Positions 26,611-38,800 of a DNA stretch of 64,000 bases are shown here, one piece after another. Below the pieces are notes generated by a model. It did not search any database. It was given only the letters and a program-made list of their open reading frames with translations, and had not been told where the DNA came from. A program made the position numbers and the translations under genes. Each line of letters opens with the position of its first letter. The stretch's first letter is position 1. This stretch comes from Montifringilla adamsi (Eukaryota; Chordata; Aves; Passeriformes; Passeridae): assembly GCA_017590115.1 (NCBI GenBank), contig JAGGNK010009114.1, forward strand, positions 16,395,433-16,459,432, written 5' to 3'.

Positions 26611-27508
26611 AAACATGGTCTGTGTGAGAGTGTGGGGTGTGTGTGGCTGCAAAGGGGCCTCCGGTGGAGTGAGTGACCCTGGTAACAGCCAGAGGAGCTT
26701 CTGGGTGGCCCAACAGGGATGTCCCTAACACAGAACCAGTCAAAGGATGAACCTCTGGAGCAACACAGACCTTGGAGGAAACCACAAGGTGTTTTGCCTT
26801 TCAGGATGTTCTAACTATTCCTGCATTAGTTCTGATTCCATTCCCTGAGCCAAGCAAACTTCTAAACATCACACCATGTTTTTGTGGAACTATTTTGGTA
26901 AGTTTGGGACAGAACATGGATTCGTCTCAATTTCAAAACTGGAGCTCCAGACCAGACTACTTGGGAGTGATAATCTGTTCTGCTGTTTGGGAAGTTGTCC
27001 TAGTTTGCTGCTAAATCAGCTCTCAGATCCCCCACCCCACCTCCCCCTGCAGAAGTGCAGCTCCTAAATTGCTTCAGGGTTAACAATCCCATGAGTTCCA
27101 GAGACCAAAGCCCACCATGCAGACTGTCCCAAAGCACCATCTCTATTCCCTTTCCTGGAAAATAATGGTGTTAGGTCTCTACTCCAAAAAGAAGAAAAAC
27201 CTTTTAAAAACCCCTCTTTTTCGCCAACTACAATGACCTTTGCCTGTTTATGTTTACTCCACACATGCTGCACTGGTGATGGTGACAAGCCTGAGATGAT
27301 GGGAGAAAAACTTCCTTGCTTAAGAGAATTTCTTGGCTTTGTCCTTCACTATGATACAACTATGTCAGTATGTGTGAATTGCCTTTGAAAAAGCCCAGAA
27401 CAAAACATTATTCAATAGACTTTTCCCAGTGGAGAGAGGATTAGACAACAAGCATATGGTATGTTAAACATGCTGCTTAACACAGTAATGACATCTGGAG
27501 TAAGGAAT
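26611..27508. other. Non-coding stretch, nothing recognised
   Basis: Moderately GC-raised to about 27060, then AT-rich. Frames are 80 codons or fewer with no family features. A GT-rich patch lies at 26614-26645. Confidence 0.45.
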
Positions 27509-27525
27509 GGAGAGGAAGAGGAAGA

Positions 27526-27613
27526 AGAGAAGAGAAGAGAAGAGAAGAGAAGAGAAGAGAAGAGAAGAGAAGAGAAGAGAAGAGAAGAGAAGAGAAGAGA
27601 AGAGAAGAGAAGA
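27526..27613. repeat. (AGAGA)n pentanucleotide microsatellite, about 17.6 copies
   Basis: An uninterrupted AGAGA period-5 array runs for 88 bp, preceded by less regular purine-rich sequence from about 27509. All purines lie on the plus strand, so the array is a homopurine-homopyrimidine tract able in principle to adopt triplex structure. The minus-strand frame at 27412-27630, with its repeated LFSS-type peptide, is the translation of this array and not a gene. Confidence 0.97.
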
Positions 27614-30600
27614 ACTTTTAACCCTTCCAAGTAATTTTTAGCAAAAGAAATTTTCAGGTGGTAAAAAATTAATTGGGAGTGAAACTTAATAAGTAGCTTC
27701 CACTCTGCAGAAACATATTATTTTTCCTGCATGTAGCTTTGTATCTTCATGGTGTAGTTTACATGAAATTTAGTTTAAATAGCAGCCTGAGGCCCTGGAG
27801 AAGTCTCTGAGCAAGTAATCTGGATTTTAATAATGCCGTTGTATTTCTTCACCATATTATTGCAAATTTGTATAATGAGTAGTTTCCTCTAAGGAAATGG
27901 CCAAGATAGTATACTTGAGGGAAGCTCTTTAACGGCTATTAAAATGTGGTTATTATAAGTTTTTAATAACAAGTTGGAAGAAGGCCTTACCAGTGAGGGT
28001 CAGCTGGGAATCATTCATCAGATTTCAGACTTTACATCCTTCTATAATGAGTACAGTCAGAGGATGTCTGGTCACACAGATTTGAGAACTGTGTGTTTAG
28101 GTGAAGTTTGAATTCAGTTTGGGATGTCTTTATAAAAGCCTTTTCTTCTGCTGAATGCAAGAACATGTGAAAAGAGGATTTTGATCTGGCAATAAGGATC
28201 CTTCTCTTCAGAAAGAATTTCTGCCTATAGGGACTGGGAATGGAAGAGTCAAGAGCATTGAAAATGTTTTACTTAAGTATACAAATTTGCTACAGCTTTC
28301 TCCACACACAGGCAGAGTACTTTAAAATATCTCCATCCTTTCTTATTTTCAGTGGTTTTTTTTTTCTGGTGGGTATTTTTATTTATTTATCTTAATGGCT
28401 GACTTATCTAAGTATTATTGCAAATGGTAGACCATAATAGTAATTCCAGAGCTCTCCCACTGTATGTTGTTTGTGTAGGGAAGTACATTTCATTTCACAC
28501 AACATTTACAACTTCATGCTATAATTCCAGGAAGTCAGAAAGCTTTTAAAATTTAATGAACAAAAATTTTATGGTTTTACGACATCCAAAATTGGGCTAT
28601 ACCAAGCAGTTGTATGCAGAAGATTCTCTCTTGACGCTGGTTTCATTTTCTTTCCACTACACCAATAAGAATTCATCTACTCTGAAGTTAATTAAGCTGA
28701 ATAGGAAAAAAGACATTTATGTGAATCATATCCAATGTCTTAATCCATTTGTGTAGATATTTTTTCTCTAAGATCCTCCCAGCAGCTATATTTCATAAAC
28801 AAATTGCATGTAGAAGTTGCAATTTTCTTTCCTCTTTACAGAATGATCCTTTAAAGGAGCTCTGAAATATCTCTGTATCATAGAGGATAAATTTTCAATC
28901 CCACTGAAAAACCCTTTTCCATGTGTTGCCTTGCCTGGCAATATCTCACTCTGAGCAAATTTGTGCTGGATTATTACACAGTTGTAAACTAGTTAATTTA
29001 TCCTATCGTGCCTTGTGTCCATATACAATGTCTTTTTAAATAATTTACCATGTTTGGGCACAGTAATTAGTCTTATTTGGAACAAACACCCTGCAGTGTG
29101 CTGCCCTAACTAAACAGAGATGAGAAATGGAGAGGGAGAGCAATGTATGGGTAAAATGCCACTTCCTTAAGCCTGACATTTCTGTTTCAGAGCATCACAG
29201 ATTGGGCAAACATTTGTGAAGTCCATCTTGAAACTTCTGGAGTCAGAAACAGTGATCCAGAAATCACACAGGCACTGGAATCCATGGGGCACTGAGCCAG
29301 CCAACAAATCTGGAGTCTGTACATGCACCAGGAGATGGAGATGATGCCCAAAAATATGTGGCCTCTGCTTGTAGGAAGTCATTTTTAGGAAACAGAAGTA
29401 GGTAGGGATCTCAGGTCCCTTCCTTATCACTGGCTTCTGAGAAAAGCATCCCACCTTCCACAACTGTTGAATAGAGCTGAGGCTGACCTCCATTTCAAAG
29501 CACTTGGATATAAATACAGGAGTAATACTGATGGATGAAGGGGCTCATCTTCTTATTCACAAGTGAGAACAAATTACTTGGTTTTCAGAGTATTAAAAGA
29601 CCCACTGAGAGAGCAGCCAGTCACCCCGGGTTTGAAACCTGGGATCCTGGAGCTTGTCTTGCAGCAACAGGCATGCATTGAAGCCTTTCAGTGTGAGTTG
29701 TGATGGATGCACTCACTCCATTATGCAACCCCCACTTTTGTCAGTTTGCAATAACAGGGAGAGGAGAAGGGAAGCATCTGGGGCAAGCTGATCTCTTGCT
29801 GCTTTTCTGTTAATGATACATACAGCCTCTGCCATGAAACCCCTGTTCACATTTAAGGTGAAGTCAAGCTGCCCTGCCTGACAGAGGGAGCAAGCGATGC
29901 AGAGAGTTCAGCTCTTGTCATTGTCTGACTGTGGACTGGTTCTGACTGAGCCCTTGACAATCATCCTTTCTTTGCTGAAGAAATGCTGGAAAGTTGTCCC
30001 ATTTTCCCAAAAGTTTCTTGCAGACATTATTCCCATGCCCGCTGCAAAGCACCGGGACACCTCCATGCTCGGCCCACCTGTGCCCTTGAGGATGCAGCCA
30101 GCTTTTCAGCTCTGATGTGGAAAAGCTATTTTCTTTTTTTTATTTTCCACTGAGATTGTTGGAAACATGATCAGGCTTTCAAAAGGCTACAGCAGTCACT
30201 GAGGTAACTAATTAGCATTCTCCTCCCTGTGGATATTACCTGTGTGTATTTTATGCTCTTTGCAGCAGTGATACTCTATTTGAAATCAAATACATTTCTC
30301 AGAATAAGATATAGGAAAAAAACTTAAGGAGTGACTGATTTTGAATTACAAAAACACGGGATTGATGGAAATGCAAAACTTTCACCGCGCACACGCTGTT
30401 ATGGCGTTTTAAATATGATTTATTCTCAATAAAATGTTCCTGTTAAATAAAGCTAAAATATTGTTCTGCATCACTTGAAATATTTCACTGTGATGTAAGG
30501 GTATCATTTTCAATTATATATATTTTGTAAATATACATGATAATTGATAACAACTTTATTTTAGAATATTAACATTTAAAAACTTTTGAAACTTTTTTAG

Positions 30601-33600
30601 AGTAAACATATAGGAGAAGCCTCTATTATGTTATTACTATTTAGAGTCAACAAAATTGAAATTAAATAAATGAAACAATCTTTTCCTAACTGTGTAAAAT
30701 GAATTATTTTGGCCTGATTCAATTATTAAAGAGAAAAATACTATTTTGTCAAGTTGATATGTTTCAATGAGCCAAGAAATTTTTTTTCAACAAGTTACAG
30801 CTTCCCAGTTTAATACAGTGCATTCTTCTGGATTACCTTTTCTTTTTTGTTTCATTTTACAAAACTAACAGAAAAAAAACCCCCCACATTTCAGCTGCAC
30901 TGGACAGATTTTCATTGCTGTCTACAGGAGCAGATCGCTGTACATATTAATTAGCTGTAATTCAAATTAGTTCTTTTTCAGTTGAACCTCACACAGATGT
31001 ACCATTCTTATAGAAGTGGCTTCACTGCCTCCACAAAAGTGGTTTCCAGCCTGCTCCTGGGACAGGGAAGGAGCCCCACATCACTTGGTACAGTTGAAGT
31101 TTGCCAGCTCCTCTCTCAGGTGTGTCCAAAGCAGAGGCAGAGCATTGAAGGATCGAAGGATCTCCAGCTGAAGTAACAGAAATCCTGTCAGACGACCATG
31201 AGTGTCAACAGTCCTGCAGTGGCTGATTCATTTGCTCTCAAAATAATTGCTACTATCCCTGCCCTATCTAAGCAGAATGAGAGGTGATCAAATGGAAGAG
31301 ATTTTCTCTTTTCTGTTTGTTTGATTTCCTCAGCAAATAGCAAATTCACCGAGCAGATTTACATTGAATAACAGCCTGTGACCACTTGAGTCCATTTCAC
31401 TAGGTGTAGGAAAACAAAAGTGGCTATGGGGAAGATGCAGGAGATTAGTGGTGACATTTCCAAAATTAAATATATGAACTGCTCATTCTAAACGATCCAG
31501 CTTTGTTTTGATATCTAATTCCTCTTTTAAAAGGTTAATTCGTCTTGAATGTATGCTTAACATTCTTTGTTGTTTTTCTTTGTTTATTTAGCAGCTGTTC
31601 TAAAATTACAAAAAAACAAAAAGGAAGAAAAAATAAAAGCAGAACTAATTCTTTTTCTTTCTCCAAATTAAATACACATTCTTGTTACAAGTTTAAATGA
31701 CATCTTTTTGCTCACTTTCAGTAAACAATGCAGACAATTCTGTAATTTTCACATATCTCTTTGGAGTCTGCTGTACTTTGCCCCATCCTCTTTGCAGTGA
31801 AGTTCAGCACACCCCAGGGACACAAGCTCTTTGATATCACTGGTAGTTCTTTGGTGCAGGAAAAGAGTATCTGATCCAGCTTTAATTCCACCTTTCTGCA
31901 GAAAAACAGCACAGATACTTCTGAAGCTATAGAATACATACACCCTTATGTAATTTTGTGAAGAATGTTTGTTTCTTTTCTTCTGAAAAGATAACACTTT
32001 AAATGCTCTGGTTCGTTTATTCTAATGTCCTATAAGCAGCACCAGTTCCTTTCAGACAATTTAAAATTCTTTCACACTCCAGAAATACCATAGGCAGTAG
32101 GAAGTTAGATAAGTCATTCTCAGAGTTATTAGTTGATAATGATGATAGCTTCAGTTCATCTGAAAAATTATTGCTCATAAAATTACTGTATCATAAGAAA
32201 ACTGCACCTTTTACTGATTTGTTTATCCTTGCAACACTTTCCGTTTAGATAACACTCTTTTTCTATTAATATTGGTATTATTTATTTCCCCCCATCAGTT
32301 CCATAAGATACCTCATAAAATATATCTTACACTTGCCAGCATTAAGGAAATTACTAACTTCCAATACAGCTGAAGTTGACTCTCTCCAGCAGGGAGAGGA
32401 AGCAAAGAAGAAACCCTGACAGTCCAATTTGGAATTTGGATGCATTTGGCTATTTCCCACAGGCCAAGTGATGAACAAAATATTAAAAACCTAGTCACCA
32501 CCATACAGCAGAGTTCTGAATTCCTAACCCTCCTTAGACCTTTTTTCCCCACAGCAAAAGACAGGCTCTCATTTCCTCCATCATTTCAGTGTGGTGAGAA
32601 TGTGGAATCCTCAGCCCCTGCACATGCAGAGCAGTTCTTGTGTCAGGGCACCACCACCCCAGAGACAGGGTTTGGACACCTATGTTCTGTCTTGTCAGGG
32701 AAAAGAGCAACAGCAGTGATGAACCCAACATTTCGTAGCTGGAAGAAAATATTAGAACTACATGATTTTCAAATGAACAAAACCAAAATGAACACATTTC
32801 AATTCCTTAGATTTTAATTTTGTCCACCAGCTGAGTGCAAAAAGCTTTTTATATTCAGTTACAGGAGTACAGCAGGTATTTTTTTCTGGAAAAAAAAATC
32901 TTGCGTAAATTCCCAGAGAATGCCTGCTTCATCTGTTTAAGGACCAACTCTCTTCTTCCCGGTACTCTCTAGGACTTGCTTGTATAATAACTACACAACT
33001 GTAATAATAACTTGTAATAACTTGTTATTAACACTGCCTTTGCACTACCAGCTGCTTTTGCACTACTTAGGGCAGGGAAATGTCTCTTTGAAGTTCACTA
33101 CTGCCCCAGGCATGAAAGGTTTAGGCATATTCACAAGATCTTGTCACTTAGCAATGTACCCCAGCTCAGCCAAGCTATCACAAACAATCAAATGAGTACT
33201 TTTAAAATCTTTTATTGATTTCCAAGCTAACTCGTTTTACCTTAGATTTGTGGCAGGCTTAAGCATGCTCATCCACTCAGTTATGGCCAGTTAGTCCATC
33301 TGAGCCATCATCCTGTGTATGCCTACATCCATTTAGCCTGAAAGGCTTGTCATCACTCATGCTCTATCTGCACTGGGAGACTGGGCTGTAATGGTCTGCT
33401 TTCCCCTTGATATAGTTCAGCCCAGAAATGTAGCACATAAACTACATTTAGGAACATGGATCAATATGCATTACTGTATGGCCCATCTCCGTCCCTGATG
33501 AGGTAAAAGGCTCAGCATGGTCAGGCAGCTGTAAATTCTCCGATGTTGCATCTGCAACAAAAAGAGCATTGCAGTGAAACACTGAGGGCTGGACATCTGC

Positions 33601-34599
33601 TGGGATGCTCTATCAGTTTTCTCACAGATCTTACAGAGAAATTATCTTGTGCCTGCTCTGGGGACTCTCTTTCTAAGTGCCAATCTAAAAAATCACTTGC
33701 AACCTGCTCAAAAACTGTCATAAGAGCAGCACTGGAACAGGGAGATCCTTGCAAGCTGAGCACTGCCAGTAAGCTGCAGGGACTTGGCTTCCTTTGCAGT
33801 TCGTCTTTTCTATTGCTCTCCAGACTTTCTGTATCCTAGTTATTTCAGGGTTGAGCTTATTTTACTAGCCAGAAACTAGTGCAGTCTTGCTGGGACTCCT
33901 CTCATACAAGAGGTGTTCTAATAAATACCATCACATAATAACAAATAGTTTCAATTAAGTGGAAGCAGGAGCTGTGTGGCTGTGCAGAAGTGAGTTTCAG
34001 AAGCTTCCAAGGACAGAATGCTATTAAAATCCTTTTGTTACTGTTTCTAAGGCAGGTCTGCTTTGTAAACAAACCAGGAACCCCTCAGGTTTTCCAATGT
34101 GCAGAAATTAAAGTATCTGTAACACCTGTCATCTTTCATCTGTATCATTAAGTTGGTTGCATGGAAATATCACTTTTTAGTGGTGATTAAACTGTTTATT
34201 GGGGACTGCACTAACCTAGAGAGAAAGCCAGCTAGATTTCCACAGATAGCAGTGGCTAGCACAAGTAAGCATAAGTAGATTATGAAAAGAAATCTGAAAT
34301 TGCCGAGTCCTCAGCGACTGCATTCAGATCTCATGGTTTAAAGGAAAATTGCACTGTTTCAATGCCTGGCAATCAACAAGATTATATGGTAAGAGTCGTT
34401 CCGCATAAACTGTGAAATATGTTTGGAAATAATGTCCTTCCCTTCCACCTGATGCTTGTACTGCATATTCAACTAACTTGACAGCTTTAGCTAATTTATT
34501 ACCAAAGATAAAATCTGTTAAAGAGGAGGAAACTGAAGCAAATGGGGATGACCTCAGTTGCTGTAGGACATGAAGGAAACAATTCCCTTCGTCCCTTCC
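27614..34599. other. AT-rich non-coding stretch, no gene recognised
   Basis: The longest frames are 108 codons (minus, 29167-29493) and 125 codons (plus, 32440-32817). Neither shows known domains, a signal peptide or splice-bounded exon structure. The part from about 30290 to 30760 is extremely AT-rich. An imperfect palindrome (ccgggtttgaaacctgg) lies at 29625-29641. No CR1 or LTR copy was identified. Confidence 0.55.
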
Positions 34600-35308
34600 T
34601 GGACAAAGGCATAAAATGCACCTGCCCTCAGGATGTTTGCTGATGATATACTGGGGGAGGTGGCTGATACACCTGAAGGCTGTGCTGCCATTCAGCCAGA
34701 CTCCTGTGGGCTGGAGAGTTGGGCAGAGACAAATTTAACAAGGTTCCACAAGGGCAAGTGCAGGGTCCTGGACCTGGGGAGGAATAACCCAGCAGAGGTT
34801 TGGATCTGATCTCCTAGAGAGCAGTTCTGTGGAGAAGCACCTTGGAATTTGGGTGGAGGACCAGGTGACCATGAGCTGGCAGTGCCCTGAGGACCAGGAG
34901 GTCAAGTGGTGTCCTGGGGTGCATTGGAAAGAGTCTGACCTGCAGGTCAAGGCAGGTGATCCTCCCCCTCTACTCAGCCCCAGTGAGGCCATATCTGGAC
35001 TGCTGCGTCCAGTTCTGGCCTCTTCAGTAAAAGGCAAGGAGTTACAGGAGACAGTCCAGTTGAGGCTGCAAAGATGATGAGGGGTCTGGGGCACCTCTGT
35101 GAAGAGAAGAGACTGCAGGTGCTGGGCCTGTTTAGTTGAGGATGAGAAGACTGAGAGGAATCTCATCAATGTATATAAATATTTCAAACACGGGTGTCAA
35201 GGTGGTGGTGCACAGGGGCAGAAAGAGAAGCAACAGCCATAAACCAATCCACAAGAAATTGCACCTCAATATGGGGAAGAATATCTTTACAGTGAGGGTG
35301 GCAGAGCA

Positions 35309-35314
35309 CTGGGA
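35309..35314. repeat. Left target-site duplication of the solo LTR (ctggga)
   Basis: Identical to 35661-35666 on the other side of the insert. If the LTR starts one base later, the duplicated stretch can also be read as the 9-mer cactgggat at 35307-35315 and 35659-35667. The TG...CA boundaries favour the 6-bp reading. Confidence 0.85.
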
Positions 35315-35660
35315 TGTTATGTGGGGGGCCACGTGTTTTGTGGGGTCGTTGTTCAGAGACAGGGACAACACACACACCTCAGAGCTTCATGGGACAACAG
35401 CAAACTTATTGTTTAAACCTATTTTACAATAGGGGGTGTGAAACAGCCTGGCCTAAACTGCTGATTGGTCTGATCCCCTCACAGCCCAGCTTTCTGACCT
35501 GCAGCTTAGGATGGATCGTGAGTGGTGAAGTCTCTGTAGATTTTAATTCAACCTGTCCCTGCTTCTTCTGAAGACCTGTTTTACCTCTAGGCTGGCTGAG
35601 GTTGAAGGTCTGATATGACCAAATTTATCTGGCAGATACAAGCCAGCTGCAAACATGACA
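35315..35660 (-). mobile_element. Solo LTR of an endogenous retrovirus, 346 bp, with 6-bp target duplication
   Basis: The insert starts tgttatg (35315-35321) and ends catgaca (35654-35660), giving TG...CA ends and an imperfect 7-bp terminal inverted repeat. It is flanked by the direct repeat ctggga at 35309-35314 and 35661-35666, which in the uninterrupted CR1 would be a single site. No gag, pol or env sequence lies inside, so it is a solo LTR, the product expected from recombination between the two LTRs of a provirus. Orientation is inferred as minus because that strand reads CAATAAG then a GT-rich segment before the CA end, like R-U5. A 6-bp duplication is typical of class II (ERVK-like) elements, but the subfamily is not identified. 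Confidence 0.85.
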
Positions 35661-35666
35661 CTGGGA
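35661..35666. repeat. Right target-site duplication of the solo LTR (ctggga)
   Basis: Second copy of the 6-bp duplication, directly followed by the resumed CR1 3' sequence (taggctgccaaggg...). Confidence 0.85.
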
Positions 35667-35815
35667 TAGGCTGCCAAGGGAAGCTGTGAAGCCTCCCTCC
35701 CTCCCTGGAGACATTCAAACCCACCTGGATGGGTTCCTTGTAACCTGCTCTAGGGGAGAGGGTATTGGGCTCCATGATCTCCAGAGGTCCCTTCCAGCCT
35801 GTGATTCTGTGATAA

Positions 35816-38800
35816 GGGAACACAAGGCAATTTCTGGGGACTCGAAGTCCCTTCAATACCTCTCTCTGACCCATGTGTCTGGTGTGAACACTAGCAAGCA
35901 GCCAGTGATGCAATTTCAGCAGCTTCACAGGTTGAGAGGAAGGGGCTTGACTGCCCTTTTTTCTGTTGCTCTCCACACCCTTATCAATGTACCAGTGGCC
36001 AAATAAGATTTGCTTTTTCTTCCTCTGAAGTTTAGTTGCAGTTTCTTTCTCTCATTCTCTCAAGATTCGGTTGAATCCTTCTCATTATGATCCCTGCTTC
36101 CCACTCCCAGTCCTTGAAGAAAATTACCCCTCTCAAGGCTACTGACCATATTTAAAATTACAATAAAGTTTCAACACTAAAACTCAAACGAAGCTTCCTG
36201 TGTAGCCAGCGTGGTGAAAGCCAGAACCACAAATCTCATTCACCAAGCTGCTTGGAGAATTCAAAGGGGAAAAAATATTATGTGCAAGCAGCAGCCGAGA
36301 CTAAAAGTGTAGAGGAAAATCGATTTAAATTTAGACCACAAAGAAACTGGATAACACAGACCTCGTCAGCTCAGTGCCACTTATGCAACAGCTGCACTCA
36401 GATCTCAAAAAGTCATTCTTCTGGAGCTTTAACACAAAAGGTAACTCCATCAAATACCCCACAAAACACAGCAGACAGCTCATTCAAGCACAGCCCTTCT
36501 ACACTGTCATATAAACCCTTTATGCTGAATTGTTGCAACTTGATATTGCACAAATGGAGTATCTCCATACTCATGACTGGTTTCACAAGGTCCCCTCAAA
36601 CCCTCAGCAGAACTGAAGGTTTCATGGTGAACAAGAAGTGAAAACCTTGATTCTGGGAATTATCAAAGGTAATAGATGTCATTATGTCCTTTCTAGAGAA
36701 CATATAATTAATTGTGTTCATATACTGAGTAACCAAGTACAGAACTTAAGCTGATACAAATAGGACAAATTGATTCCCTTCATATGAAAAAAAAACTTTT
36801 TCCTCATATTTTTTCCTAAATGTACCAGCACACACTTTGATTTTGGCATTTCTTGTGATCACAGCCGTATGCCACTCAATATCCCTGCATCTAAAAGACG
36901 TGTTTGTTGTGTGTTTTGTCTCCTCTTTGTGGTTCTTCTACCTGTTCTGCAACTTGGCAGACCCCTTCCATGGTCACAATTCACTCTGTCTCACCTTTGT
37001 GTTTGCACGGCTCCCAAAAGCTACCCCTTTGAGCTTAAAGCTTTCTGCATGGGCTGAGCTGCTCTGCCTGCAAGGAGCTGTGGTGGAGAGACCAACCCTC
37101 AGGCAGGGCACACAGCACCAGACCCACAGCCCAGGTGAACTGTGATAAAGAAGAGATTGGTCCTTCCCCCCCACTGCTCACAAACACTTCCTGTCTCCTG
37201 TCAGTTCACACACAAATGATGTGTGAACAAAAATGACTGCACAGAGACCTTGACTGGAAAAATGTCAGATGCTCTGTAATGGTCAGAATGTGGAGGTCAG
37301 ACACTGAAAGACCTCCAAGTACTGGGACTGAAGCAGGGGTAGATCTTTACCACTGTGATGCACAGAGTAGCTGAATGGACCTACCTGTGATACCAGTGAG
37401 TCACGTGCCAGGTGCAGGATTTTGATTGCTGTGGCAGGAATTTGAGTCCTGTCTCCAGAACCACCCCAGTGTGTCAAGTGGAGATACTATTACAGGTTTA
37501 TGTCAGTATGGACAACATCTGAACACTGGTTATTAATAAATGCATGAAAACTCACACCTGAAATCAAAATAAACAGGGGAAAAATCATTCTTTGCAACTG
37601 TACAGTGATACCTTGGTCCCTTAATTCTGGAGTGTTTATTACCTTCCCATTGCTTCTCACCTCTTCCCCACTCCTGTTAAACCATGCTCCTAATTCCTCT
37701 TCCTTCCTTACCATCATAAATTAGTCTCATGACTTCTCTTTGAGGCATTTTGGTTTCATGCCTTGTGTCTCTTGCTCAGAGAGCTGCATACCTTACCTAC
37801 TGCTGCTCACATGATGGTGATTGAGAGCACTGTTCATTGCTCTTCACTTCTCTTTCTCTTTCTCTTTCTCTCAGATCTGTTTGGAAAAAATGTCTTTTCA
37901 TATTCTCCCCAACTCTTCTTTCCTCCAGCAAGTATATTATTACAATTATATGTATTATTGATAATAAACTATATAAATGTGTTCAGCTCCCTAACACAGC
38001 TGAGAGGCATTGCAGGGTGAATAAGAAGCTGAGAAGATGCTCAAACACAATAAAGAATCCACTGCAGTAGACAGAGCAAGGTAGTGCTAAACAAAGAGAT
38101 TTTATACCCTTGCAAACAACAGGCTCCAGCTTTTCCAGTTTGTTACTATGATATAGATTAAAACAGTAAAATCTGAATTTAGGAGAACATTTACTCACTT
38201 TTCATGTTAATCAATAGGATAATTATGTTAGTCATAATTTTCCAGAAATCCTATGATGTTTTTTGCCTCCAGGTGATTGACATTTTGCCTACTCATTGTT
38301 ATTTCCTTCTCCAGCTTCTTGTGTCGTAGGCACGTGACATTCAGAACAGCTTGGTGAGACGTGTGAAGCCGGTTTTCAGCCACTTTGTTATGTTTGAACT
38401 CCCAGCCTTGCATTAATTTCACTCTTCATGATTAAGTAAATACCTCTTATGAGAGAAAAATTAACTAAAGCAAAGATATAACTGTTTTTCTTCATGTGGT
38501 GATTCAGTTAAAATACTCTGATTCTCCTCATGTAAACTTGGAAGGAAATACATTCCAGGAAGAATTCTGACTGCACTCAAATTATTATAAATTAGGCTGT
38601 TATAATGGGTCTAATTGTGTGGTTTAATTATTAGATTGTACAGGAGAATACAAAGTGGGCATTTTGTTGAGATGAAGGTGGTGTCATCTGTCTTTTTGAT
38701 GAAAACTGTAGGCTTTAAAAACACTTTTGTTTTTCTGGTATATATAATTCTTCAAGGCTGGACAACTACTAAACCCACTAATTATATACAATAATAACCA

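Larger units (their letters stand above)
34600..35815 (+). mobile_element. CR1 LINE, 5'-truncated, interrupted by a solo LTR
   Basis: The sequence follows the last part of CR1 ORF2 and the 3' end: 'gtttgctgatgat', 'ggagagttgggcagag', 'caagggcaagtgcagggtcctg', 'cctctactcagccc', 'tgcgtccagttctgg' and 'aagatgatgagggg'. After the LTR insertion it resumes with 'ggagacattcaaacccacctgga', 'aacctgctctaggg', 'gatctccagaggtcccttcc' and the terminal gtgattctgtgat at about 35801-35813. The frame at 34829-35077 and the later LHLNMGKN...AEHW block (in 35136-35432) are remnants of the ORF2 C-terminus in different frames, so the copy is frameshifted and dead. The LTR sits exactly between 'gcagagcactggga' and its continuation. 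The 150-codon minus frame at 34735-35187 is antisense to this copy. Confidence 0.95.

Noticed and set aside
27412..27630. 72-codon minus frame with repeated LFSS-type units
   Set aside because: Translation of the AGAGA microsatellite.
34735..35187. 150-codon minus-strand frame, the longest in the window
   Set aside because: It lies entirely antisense to the plus-strand CR1 copy and has no features of its own.
35587..35976. 129-codon minus-strand frame
   Set aside because: It covers the end of the solo LTR and the antisense of the CR1 3' end.
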